Below are positions 51,739 to 59,005 of a DNA stretch of 59,005 nt, in pieces. The translations under genes and the position numbers were made by a program. The notes below the pieces were generated by a model. It saw nothing but the letters and a program-made list of their open reading frames with translations. It was not told the DNA's origin and made no database searches. Numbering within the stretch: the first letter of the stretch is position 1; each line of letters opens with the position of its first letter. Source of the stretch: Myxococcota bacterium (lineage in GTDB: Bacteria; Myxococcota_C; UBA6777); assembly GCA_023150835.1 (NCBI GenBank), contig JAKLKB010000112.1, positions 1 to 59,005 of the forward strand, read 5' to 3'.

Positions 51739-54057
51739 ATGAAAAAGGGACGTTATTTCAAATGGTTAAGCTTGCTTTTGAGCGTATTGATTTGGGGGGG
51801 GATCGCCCAAGTCGATGCCAAGCCTCCCGCCTCTTCTCTTCCTTCGATAGAGAAAAAGCCTCTTGAAAAAAGGCTTCTTGATAAAAAGCCTATAGGAAAG
51901 CAGCCTTTACAAAAAGAGTCTGCTCGCTTGCCTGAGTTTCTTTGGCTGCCGACGCCGCTTGTTTCACCTTTGCCATCAAAGCAAAAACCTCAGACCTCAC
52001 GACACAAACCCCCACACCCGCCTTATCTTCGCGGTAGCGCACCAAAGCCGATCGTGCACGTTGCCGTCCCTCATCCTTCTGCTCTCCCCACCAAGGCCAC
52101 ACAGCCGCCCGTTGTGAACGTCTCTCCCACCAAAACAGCGCAGCCGCCCGTTGAGATCGTCTCTCCCACCAAAACAGCGCAGCCACCCGTTGCGAACGTC
52201 TCCCCCACGAAAGCTACACAGCCGCTTGTTGCGCATCCCACCAAGAAAACGAACACTCCGAATTCAATCAAGAGAACGGATACTACGAAGCCTGCGGAGA
52301 CGGAGATGACCGCAAAGGGCTTCGAGGATTCGATGCAGCGTTGCCGCCGATTAACGCAAGAAAACTTACGCGAAGAGTTGGTTAAACTGTGTAAGGAGAG
52401 TTTTGTTGGGGCGCGGGTGAATTTTCGCCGTATCGTTGAGGATCTTTGGATGACGCACAAAGTTAAAGTGCTGATGGATATGGAGGTCGATAACGCTGCA
52501 AGCAAGCTGTACGGCGAATATCGTTACTGGACACGCCTCAAGTCGACCTTCTCCAAACACACCGCCAAAGAGATGGCCGAACGGATGGCGCGACTGGCTT
52601 TTTTGGGGCAGCCGTTTCGCTACCGAATCGAGATGCTTTCTAAAGATATCTCCAAAGATCTCAATAAGTTAATCCAAGATCGCGTGCATCATTCGGTGAA
52701 TCAGTCGATGGAGTGCATCAATAGCTTTTTGCAGTCGCAATATCACCAATCCATGCGCGGCATCTTTCAAGCCCATGTTCGGGGACTTTTGCGCTCGGTC
52801 AAGCCGGATGTCGAAGTTTCGTACGCTGCGCCTTCCTTGGTTCAACAACATCGCAAAGCCTTGGCAGGAGTGGGGTTGTTGATCTCGGCGCAAGTGATGC
52901 GCGTGATGATGAACCGAATCAGTCAGCGTGTCGCCTCCAAGATGGCAAATCGTCTTGGGATGCAGATCGCCTCGCGCATCGGTACCAAGCTGATCCCGTG
53001 GGTGGGCTGGGGGTTGTTGGTGTGGGATCTGTGGGATCTTGCGCACGCCAAAGGAGCATTGCCTGAGATCCAAAAAGCTCTCAAAAGCCCCAAGATGGAG
53101 CGCCAGATCCAACACGAGATCGTCGTTGCGATGCAAGAGTCTTTTGATTCCAACTACAAAGTCCTCGCCCGATCGATCGCAGACACCGTTCACGGGATGT
53201 GGGATCGTTTTCAAGGCCAGTTCCAAAAAGTCCTTCGGTTGGCCGAACGTGACAAGGATTTCCAAAAAGTGCTTGGCTATGTGCGCGGCAAAGAGCAACT
53301 CCACCTGCTCGTGCAATTGTACGATGCCCTCGGTGAGCAGCGGCTTTTGGAAGTCGCCCGCCAAGGAGCGATGTTGCAAATTTTAGAAAATCCTCAGATC
53401 AGCTCTTTGTTAGAGCTTTTGCGCTTTCAACCCGATGTTACACGTGCATTGTTGTGGTACCAGATCGCAAGACGCCGTCTCCCCGATGTTTTGCGCTTAG
53501 AGATCCACAAGCACAAAAATCCCGAACGGATGTCCATGCAAGTGCTCGATGTCTTGTTGCGTCTCGAAGAACCTGCCTTGGTCAGCAAAATGTTGTTGCT
53601 ACCCAACGAGCAGATCGTCCACTTCGATCGCGTCAGTACGGTCAACCGAAAACTGCTGATCCAAAAGTTCTCCACCCTCGATCTCCGGGTTCTTGCCGGC
53701 TACCTCGCCCACCTCGATAGCGATCAACGAAACAATCTTGTCGCCTCGCTGCTTCGGCCCGAGATCAAAGAAATCAAAGTCCTCAGTGATCCCGGTGTCT
53801 TGGCTTTGCTCAAACAAGAGCGTCACAAAGATAAATTGTTGCAATTCTTCTTGGCTCGCCAAGATATCTCCGATCTGATGGCCTTGCGCTATCTGCCCCT
53901 GCAAGCCTTTGTTGTCAAATACGGCTCCCAAGCCTACCTTGTCGTAGGCGTCGTCGCCTTGCTGTTTTTGCCGCTCGCGTGGTTCTTGATCAAGTCGTTC
54001 TTCTGGCCCGTCTTCTTGTTGTTGCGGTTGTTCCGTCGAAAGCAGCGCACCGCTTAG
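51739..54057 (+). CDS. Large periplasmic protein with C-terminal membrane anchor, unknown function
   Basis: 772 residues; AAAGGAG just before the ATG. A signal sequence (to about residue 28, VDAKPP) is followed by a Lys/Pro-rich linker to about 190, with a repeated SPTKTAQPPV unit (four copies). The helical core (195-740) includes a Met/Arg/Gly-rich stretch (RISQRVASKMANRLGMQIAS, then IGTKLIPWVGWGLLVWDLWD) that looks like a helical hairpin able to insert in or lie on a membrane. The C-terminus has a span (YLVVGVVALLFLPLAWFLIK) and a basic tail (RLFRRKQR) that would be cytosolic. No family was recognised. Coding-strand composition is C/A-richer than polX upstream. Confidence 0.75.
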   Translation: MKKGRYFKWLSLLLSVLIWGGIAQVDAKPPASSLPSIEKKPLEKRLLDKKPIGKQPLQKESARLPEFLWLPTPLVSPLPSKQKPQTSRHKPPHPPYLRGSAPKPIVHVAVPHPSALPTKATQPPVVNVSPTKTAQPPVEIVSPTKTAQPPVANVSPTKATQPLVAHPTKKTNTPNSIKRTDTTKPAETEMTAKGFEDSMQRCRRLTQENLREELVKLCKESFVGARVNFRRIVEDLWMTHKVKVLMDMEVDNAASKLYGEYRYWTRLKSTFSKHTAKEMAERMARLAFLGQPFRYRIEMLSKDISKDLNKLIQDRVHHSVNQSMECINSFLQSQYHQSMRGIFQAHVRGLLRSVKPDVEVSYAAPSLVQQHRKALAGVGLLISAQVMRVMMNRISQRVASKMANRLGMQIASRIGTKLIPWVGWGLLVWDLWDLAHAKGALPEIQKALKSPKMERQIQHEIVVAMQESFDSNYKVLARSIADTVHGMWDRFQGQFQKVLRLAERDKDFQKVLGYVRGKEQLHLLVQLYDALGEQRLLEVARQGAMLQILENPQISSLLELLRFQPDVTRALLWYQIARRRLPDVLRLEIHKHKNPERMSMQVLDVLLRLEEPALVSKMLLLPNEQIVHFDRVSTVNRKLLIQKFSTLDLRVLAGYLAHLDSDQRNNLVASLLRPEIKEIKVLSDPGVLALLKQERHKDKLLQFFLARQDISDLMALRYLPLQAFVVKYGSQAYLVVGVVALLFLPLAWFLIKSFFWPVFLLLRLFRRKQRTA

Positions 54058-54097
54058 TTTTCAGTGATGCTGTTGTTTTTTTGTTTGTTTTTGTTTG

Positions 54098-54270
54098 TTT
54101 TTGTGGGGTTCCACCCCACACCCCGCAAGGGAGCTTTGCCCCCTTGACCCCGTATCGGCGAAGAGATCGATCGTTTTCCAAACGGACGACTCTGTCGCTT
54201 CAAGCCTCGCAAACACGGGGTTTTTGGGGATGCTTGCGAACACGCCTTTCTTTTCATCCCCCACCCCACA
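54098..54270. repeat. Dispersed repeat family B, copy 3
   Basis: GGGGTTCCACCCCACACCCC, GGAGCTTTGCCCCCTTGACC, CCGTATCGGCGAAGAGATCG, then CAAACACGGGGTTTTTGGGG. This combines the segments seen separately in the copies at 11680 and 23225 and follows the end of the 51739 gene, where the GGGGTT...ACCCC hairpin could terminate transcription. Confidence 0.65.
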
Positions 54271-54281
54271 CAAAAAACAGA

Positions 54282-54400
54282 TGATACGAGATCCGCCCGT
54301 TGTGTGATCGTAAAAATGTAGGGGCAGACAGGTGTGGCTGCCCAAGAATCGGGCGGCTACGTACTATCTTACGATCACACTCCACTCGGATATCGTATGA
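54282..54400. repeat. Dispersed repeat family A, copy 8
   Basis: TGATACGAGATCCGCCCG at the left, core GGGGCAGACAGGTGTGGCTG then CCC, GGGCGGCTACGTACTATC, and CACTCGGATATCGTATGA at the right. Nearly identical in layout to the copy at 45268 and in the same orientation. Confidence 0.8.
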
Positions 54401-54473
54401 CACATCCCATCGAATCCTTCAATAAACCTAATACATCGGATACAGCGAATGCACCGAGCACATCGGATATAAC

Positions 54474-54545
54474 GAACGAATCGGATACAGCGAACGAATC
54501 GGATACAGCGAACGAATCGGATACAGCGAACGAATCGGATACATC
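54474..54545. repeat. 18-bp tandem repeat
   Basis: Four copies of GAACGAATCGGATACAGC (the last ends ATC), with related partial units upstream. In the frame of the downstream YbjQ-like gene it would read (NESDTA)n. That frame is open from 54334, but the ribosome binding site favours a start at 54733, so the array is probably untranslated. Confidence 0.75.
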
Positions 54546-54732
54546 GGACACAGCGGACGGAGTGCGGATGACAGAGGTGGTGATCTCGTCGACAAGCAGC
54601 GCACAGACGCCGATGGAAGTACGGCAAGGCTGCCTTCCTGCCTTGTGGGGGGGGCTTTGGGGTGGGGAGGTTCGTTTGGCTGCGCTGGCGTCGGCTTCGC
54701 GGCATCCGATGTTGACAGAAAAAGGAGAAGCA

Positions 54733-55050
54733 ATGCACGTTATCGCGTTAGATCATTGGCCGAAAGATGTTGAGGTGGGGGAGTTGATCGTCACGGTGGT
54801 GGTGCGTGCGGCCAACGTCGTGAGCGATATCCGCGAAAATATCCGAAACCTTGTGGGCGGACGGATGAGACACTACGAGGCGATGATCCAGCGGGCCGTC
54901 GAAGAGGCGATCGAAGAGACCCAACGAAAAGCCAAAGAAGCCGGTTATGACGGAGTGATCGGCCTCAAGATCGCCAATCCGTCTGTTGTCGATGGTGGCG
55001 TTGAAGTCATCGTCTATGCCAACGGCTTTCGGTTTTTACCGGCTCCTTGA
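54733..55050 (+). CDS. YbjQ/UPF0145-like heavy-metal-binding-domain protein
   Basis: 105 residues from ATG 54733 (AAAGGAG five bases upstream). It has one small alpha/beta domain: [20 protein letters not shown], a helix [20 protein letters not shown], then [20 protein letters not shown] and [10 protein letters not shown]. This matches the YbjQ/UPF0145 fold, which forms pentamers and is annotated as heavy-metal binding, though no Cys or His cluster is seen here. The coding frame is open for another 133 codons upstream through repeats. It stands alone. Confidence 0.8.
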   Translation: MHVIALDHWPKDVEVGELIVTVVVRAANVVSDIRENIRNLVGGRMRHYEAMIQRAVEEAIEETQRKAKEAGYDGVIGLKIANPSVVDGGVEVIVYANGFRFLPAP

Positions 55051-55086
55051 GCCATCCAAGCCGAGACCTCTCGATCTTTGCGATCT

Positions 55087-55248
55087 GAAGTCGTTGGTGT
55101 CGCTCGTTGGTAAAAACCCCGTGTTCGCGCCGCTCCAAGCGGAGCCGTTGTGGATTTGAAAAACGTGTGTTCGTTCCGCCAACACGGGGTCAAGGGGCGA
55201 TAGTCCCTTGTGGGGTCTGGGGCAAAGCCCCAAAAAAACCAACCGCGT
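55087..55248. repeat. Dispersed repeat family B, copy 4
   Basis: AAAAACCCCGTGTTCGCGCC, CAAGCGGAGCCGTTGTGG, CCAACACGGGGTCAAGGGGC and GGGGTCTGGGGCAAAGCCCC. It lies between the convergent YbjQ-like and amidohydrolase genes; the final inverted repeat may end transcription from either side. Confidence 0.65.
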
Positions 55249-55289
55249 AATCATCTCACCATCCGCCCGATGCGATGGGAGCGATGGGG

Positions 55290-58289
55290 TTATGGCAGGG
55301 GTAAGGTGCGGTAGCGATCACGAAGCAAGGTTTGGCGCGAGTGGAGGGGGACAGGTTGGCCGTGGATCCAGATGCGGACGGGGCGGGAGGAAAGTTCGAG
55401 CGGATCGTTTTTCCATAGGACGATGTTGGCATAAGCGTTGGCGCGCAAAACGCCGTAATCTCGGATACCAAAGATCTCAAAGAAGTGGCGCGAGAGTCCC
55501 GCAAGAGCGGTGGCATGAGGGAGGCCGTGCGCAACCATGATGCCGACTTCTTGGAGGGTATTTCGGATAAAGTGCGCACGTTCGGGCGGAGTGAAGGCAA
55601 ATACCACACCCGCTTTGGCGAGCAGAGCGGCATTTTCAAAGCGGCTGTGAAGCGTATCGAAAGATCGAGGGAGATTGTTGGCCGAGCCGAGCAGTACGGG
55701 GATACGGGCTTTTGCAAGATCATCGGCGACCTTCCAACCTTCGGCAACTCCGCTCAACACAAGGCGGATGCGTTGGGCTTTTGCGAAACGGATAGCGCGT
55801 CGGATCTCTTCGGCTCGATGGAGGCTCAAGACCAGCGGGATCTGCCGACGCAAGACAAGGCCGAGGGCTTCGAGGTGGATGCGAGGCAGACTGAGTGTGC
55901 GGAGCTTTCCGAGGTTGTAGGCTGTTTTGTTGGCGTGATAAAAGCGTGCATCGTCGAGCGCTTCGCGTAGTTTGAGCCAAGCATGGGCCGTCGATCCGCG
56001 CCAACCACTTCCAAACCCCGCGTGGAGCGCAAGCGGAGTGTCATAGACGTGTGGCCCTTGTTTTCCGCCGAGGCTGATCAGCGCGGATTGGCCCGAGACA
56101 AGGCCGTTGATCGGAGCGATCTCGGCTTGCGTGATACCGCTGAGTCTTGCGACAGGCAATGTCACACTGCGCGGGTGGAAGCCTTCGCTCACTTGAAAGG
56201 CTGGCTTGATATCCAAAGGGCTGAGCATCTTGTCGTTTTGGGTGTTGGATTCGGCCATCACTTCGGTGAGTCCAAGCCCTGTTTGGGCCACCGCAAAGCC
56301 CGGCGTCACAAGGTAGTCCGATCCTTGAATCACTTTGCAGGAGCCCGCATAGCTCGAAAGATTCGGACCTACCGCCACGATCTGCTTTCCTCGCCACACC
56401 ACGTCCCCACGCGATGCAGGCGTCAACATGGTGTGAAGCATGGCTTGGCGGATCATCACACAAGGCGTTTTCGTACTGGCCTCTGTTTGTGTATGAGAGG
56501 CCGAACGCACGGATGCTTGGGAGGCTGAACGCGCCGATGCCTTGGCGTCGAGATGAGGCCGCTGCACCGTGTTGATCTCGGTCTGTGGGCGTTCTGTGGT
56601 GGTGTTGGGTGCGGGGTGTTCTGTGGTGGTGTTTGGTGCGGGACGCTCCGTTTGCGCCGTCGAAAGTCTTTGTGATGGGGAGGGCCTTTGTAGTTGGGGT
56701 CGCATCCGAGAAGGCGTTTCGCTGGTTTCGGAGGATGCGGGCTTTTGCGTGCGCAAGGGGCCGTTGGAAGGGATGGGGGAGGTTGGAAGAGAGGTGGTGG
56801 ATGGGTAGATCGCGGTGTCGTCGGTGAGACCGATCTCGAAATCGGTCATCGGACGGGGCTTTTGTCGATCATAGACGATCTGACCGTCGATGAACACATT
56901 CGAGGTGCGGGTATAAACACGCAATGGATGGCCGTCCCATATCGTGATATCGGCGTATTTTCCGACCTCAAGTGTGCCGACATACGCATCGATGCCCAAA
57001 GCCCACGCAGGATTGCGCGTCACCCAACGGATGGCCTCGTCTTCGCTGAGCTTCAGTCCCATCGCAAGCCCCCGATAATAGGCTTTGGCGGCTTCTTGGT
57101 TGAGCCGCTGGATACCCACCGAAGAATCTGAGTGGATGATCGCACGTCCCCCCGCAGCTGCGATCAACGGGGCATTTTCCTCGATGGTGTCAAAGGCTTC
57201 CATCTTAAAACCCCACCAATCGGCCCACAACGATGCAGCGATCTGCTCTTTCGCAAGGATATCTCGGATCTTGTAAGCTTCGATCGCGTGATGAAACGAG
57301 CGGATGCGAAAACCAAACTCACCCGCAAGAGCGATCATCCAACGCATCTCATCGGCGCGATAACAGTGGATATGCACAAGATGTTTGCCCTCGATGACGC
57401 CTTGAAGCACCTCAAGGTTGAGATCGCGTGTGGGGGCTTGGGGAGGCTTGGGCGGATCTGTCGGTGGCTTGGGCGAAATCGGAGCCGATGTGGATGCCGC
57501 AGAAGTCGGTGCCTTGGGGGTTTTAGACGCATCGGTGTTTTTGGGGGATGGCGTTTGGGCGGAGCTTGCAGCGGTGGCCTTCGTTGCGTGTTTTTTGTTC
57601 CATCTCGCGAGGTCGCGTTGGTAGTCGTCCCAACGCTGCTTGTATTCGCGGGCTTGTTGGAAGGCCATGCGCATCAGGGCGATATTGCCCATCCGTGTGC
57701 GGGTTTGGTTGCGATGCACGCGCTTGGGATTTTCACCGCATGCCATCTTGACGCCGTAAGGTGCGAGCGGAAAACGCATCTCTTGAACCGTCCGTTTCAA
57801 GCGCAAACGCACGATCAAGCTGCGCCCACCGATTAAGTTGGCCGAACCCGGCAAGATCTGAGCGGTAGTGGTTCCACCTTCAACTGCACGTGGGATCGCG
57901 GGATCTTGGGGCCAAAAGGCGTGTTCTGCGCTTGCATAAGCCGTGATGGCCTTGACCATCTCGTTGCCATCCGCGTGCGCAGAAGCCCAAGGGATCGGAT
58001 ACACCCCGATATGCGAATGGGTGTCGATCAAGCCCGGTGTAAGATGTTTTCCGCGAACGTCCAAGACCATCGCGCCATTTGCCGAAAGATGCCGACCGAT
58101 CGCCGCGATCTTTCCGTCGCGCACAAGCAGATCGTGATCCTTCAAGATCGCTCCTGTCGCCGTCCACAGCGTCCCTCCGCGCAACAGCAGATCTCGCCGA
58201 AGAGGCGCTGCTTCAAGAGGCTTCGTCGTCTGGTCGAGCCACACAAGTGACAAACTACACCACAGAAACAATCTGAAACGTCGTATCAT
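55290..58289 (-). CDS. Exported tandem amidohydrolase protein
   Basis: 999 residues with a signal peptide (LFLWCSLSLVWLDQT, cleavage near LEAAP). The first amidohydrolase domain (about 30-500) has LTPGLIDTHSHIG (HxH), GGTTTAQILPGSANLIGG, HIHCYRADE, SFHHAIEAYK and HSDSSVG, the metal-ligand set. It is interrupted by a low-complexity Ala/Pro/Thr insert (about 225-290). A second Pro/Thr/Ser linker (about 500-620) leads to a second amidohydrolase-type domain (about 625-999, ending NAYANIVLWKNDPLELSS). In the second domain the HxH position reads TPGFAVAQTGLGL, so it is probably non-catalytic. Related imidazolonepropionase-like pairs exist as separate proteins. Substrate unknown. Confidence 0.88.
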   Translation of the reverse strand: MIRRFRLFLWCSLSLVWLDQTTKPLEAAPLRRDLLLRGGTLWTATGAILKDHDLLVRDGKIAAIGRHLSANGAMVLDVRGKHLTPGLIDTHSHIGVYPIPWASAHADGNEMVKAITAYASAEHAFWPQDPAIPRAVEGGTTTAQILPGSANLIGGRSLIVRLRLKRTVQEMRFPLAPYGVKMACGENPKRVHRNQTRTRMGNIALMRMAFQQAREYKQRWDDYQRDLARWNKKHATKATAASSAQTPSPKNTDASKTPKAPTSAASTSAPISPKPPTDPPKPPQAPTRDLNLEVLQGVIEGKHLVHIHCYRADEMRWMIALAGEFGFRIRSFHHAIEAYKIRDILAKEQIAASLWADWWGFKMEAFDTIEENAPLIAAAGGRAIIHSDSSVGIQRLNQEAAKAYYRGLAMGLKLSEDEAIRWVTRNPAWALGIDAYVGTLEVGKYADITIWDGHPLRVYTRTSNVFIDGQIVYDRQKPRPMTDFEIGLTDDTAIYPSTTSLPTSPIPSNGPLRTQKPASSETSETPSRMRPQLQRPSPSQRLSTAQTERPAPNTTTEHPAPNTTTERPQTEINTVQRPHLDAKASARSASQASVRSASHTQTEASTKTPCVMIRQAMLHTMLTPASRGDVVWRGKQIVAVGPNLSSYAGSCKVIQGSDYLVTPGFAVAQTGLGLTEVMAESNTQNDKMLSPLDIKPAFQVSEGFHPRSVTLPVARLSGITQAEIAPINGLVSGQSALISLGGKQGPHVYDTPLALHAGFGSGWRGSTAHAWLKLREALDDARFYHANKTAYNLGKLRTLSLPRIHLEALGLVLRRQIPLVLSLHRAEEIRRAIRFAKAQRIRLVLSGVAEGWKVADDLAKARIPVLLGSANNLPRSFDTLHSRFENAALLAKAGVVFAFTPPERAHFIRNTLQEVGIMVAHGLPHATALAGLSRHFFEIFGIRDYGVLRANAYANIVLWKNDPLELSSRPVRIWIHGQPVPLHSRQTLLRDRYRTLPLP

Positions 58290-58532
58290 CCGAAGATATC
58301 TCCATCTTTAACGCCTCAACCTATCTTGGGCACAGCCCGCAGGATACCAAAAAAGCACGATCCGACAAGCAACCGATACGAAAAAGGCCGTTGTTTCGGC
58401 GCGGGCGGTTCCCGAACCGCCTGTGTATCGGGACATAGAGCAGCGAACGGACAGGCTCACACCACCACAGATTGTACCCCTGTAAGCGGGGGAGGGCTGG
58501 TGAGGGGTACAACTTGGCAGAGCCATATTCGA

Positions 58533-58847
58533 GAGTGGCAGCGTTGTTTAGAGGAGTGGTAGTGTTGTTTAGAGGAGTGGTAGTGTTGTTTAGAGGAGTG
58601 GTAGTGTTGTTTTTGAAGAGTGGTAGTGTTGTTTAGAGGAGTGGTAGTGTTGTTTAGAGGAGTGGTAGTGTTGTTTTTGAAGAGTGGTAGTGTTGTTTAG
58701 AGGAGTGGTAGTGTTGTTTTTGAAGAGTGGTAGTGTTGTTTAGAGGAATGGTAGTGTTGTTTAGAGGAGTGGTAGTGTTGTTTAGAGGAGTGGTAGTGTT
58801 GTTTAGAGGAATGGTAGTGTTGTTTAGAGGAATGGTAGTGTTGTTTT
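58533..58847. repeat. 21-bp minisatellite, about 15 units
   Basis: Unit GTGGTAGTGTTGTTTAGAGG (plus A), with variants ending TTTTTGAAGA (22 bases) or starting ATGG. Both strands are open through it (one strand would encode QHYHSSK repeats), but there is no ribosome binding site or flanking domain. It lies downstream of nothing coding in the window. The upstream part (58290-58532) contains AGCGGGGGAGGGCTGGTGAG and GGCGGTTCCCGAACCGCC, pieces also seen in other repeats here. Confidence 0.85.
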
Positions 58848-58888
58848 GTCAGAAAGAAAGAATGCTGTTCGTTTCGTGGTGCGTCGTA

Positions 58889-59005
58889 CAAAACCCGCCC
58901 GTTTTGTGATCGTACAGAGGTAGTGGCAGCCCCCTGTGGCTGCCCAATAATCGGGCGTCTATGTATTAAAACCCGCCCGTTTTGTGATCGTACAGAGGTA
59001 GTGGC
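58889..59005. repeat. Dispersed repeat family A, copies 9 and 10 (last truncated by the window)
   Basis: AAAACCCGCCCGTTTTGTG, TCGTACAGAGGTAGTGGC and core GGCAGCCCCCTGTGGCTGCC, then TCGGGCGTCTATGTATT. The opening 38 bases then repeat exactly from about 58968 to the window end, so at least two copies lie in tandem. Confidence 0.7.

Noticed and set aside
54334-54732. N-terminal extension of the YbjQ-like protein with NESDTA repeats
   Set aside because: It begins inside a family A repeat, and the strong ribosome binding site is at 54721-54727, just before the domain.
58533-58847. CRISPR array
   Set aside because: Units are contiguous 21-22 bp repeats without unique spacers, and no cas gene is present. 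It is a minisatellite.

Overview
The window reads as chromosome from a Gram-negative bacterium with a complex envelope. Its gene types are those of the former Deltaproteobacteria, especially Myxococcota or Bradymonadota-like lineages: an ExbB-ExbD-TonB-receptor operon, an OmpA lipoprotein with thrombospondin type 3 repeats, a lipoprotein with HCGxCG cysteine repeats joined to a sulfatase-modifying-factor-like domain, many lipoproteins with short unknown bodies, and an FtsE-FtsX-EnvC-CtpA operon. This placement is inferred from gene content only. Shine-Dalgarno sequences (AAGGAG/GGAGG) are strong, and several genes start with TTG or GTG. No rRNA, tRNA, CRISPR array, transposase or phage gene was seen.

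Layout. 0.5-7.4 kb: lipid kinase, CsrA, a small secreted repeat protein with a membrane spermidine-synthase-like protein, a Bax-inhibitor-1 protein, and a large TPR protein. 7.7-9.3 kb (minus): OmpA/TSP3 lipoprotein and a DUF4398-like lipoprotein. 9.6-15.7 kb (plus): ExbB, ExbD, TonB, a TonB-dependent receptor carrying its own TonB C-terminal-like domain, and a lipoprotein. 15.8-20.5 kb: small lipoprotein, GNAT protein, Cys-rich lipoprotein. 20.6-26.9 kb (minus): MFS transporter, LolC/E-type permease, YciO/Sua5 protein, zinc-ribbon protein and three consecutive cyclophilins. 27.2-33.8 kb (plus): lipoprotein, MurI, a conserved unknown, FtsE, FtsX, an EnvC-like degenerate LytM factor and CtpA. 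Overlapping stops and starts make this a peptidoglycan and division operon. 34.1-35.7 kb: Hpt protein (minus), Nudix hydrolase and 4HBT thioesterase (plus). 36-43.1 kb (minus): thiolase, a secreted transglutaminase-like protein, an extremely basic secreted repeat protein, a frameshifted MORN-like protein, riboflavin synthase, UPF0173 hydrolase and a glycine-rich RNA-binding protein. 43.4-59 kb: PolX, a soluble major-vault-protein/SPFH-like protein, a secreted protein with possible DM9-like repeats, an M14 carboxypeptidase, a tail-anchored envelope protein, a YbjQ-like protein and a double amidohydrolase.

Intergenic spaces hold two dispersed repeat families. Family A is about 110 bp, with a GGGCAG...CTGCCC hairpin core and GATATCCG-type ends; several copies abut stop codons. 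Family B contains AAAACCCCGTGTTCGCG and GACCCCGTAT-type segments. There are also several tandem arrays (18, 21 and 35 bp units) and a nested inverted-repeat element inside one family A copy.

Most unusual items: the vault/SPFH-like coiled-coil protein (45387-47123), the secreted histone-like KQRRAK repeat protein (38007-38765) with its neighbours, the two exported cyclophilins sharing a four-cysteine insertion, and the hairpin repeat family that ends at stop codons.
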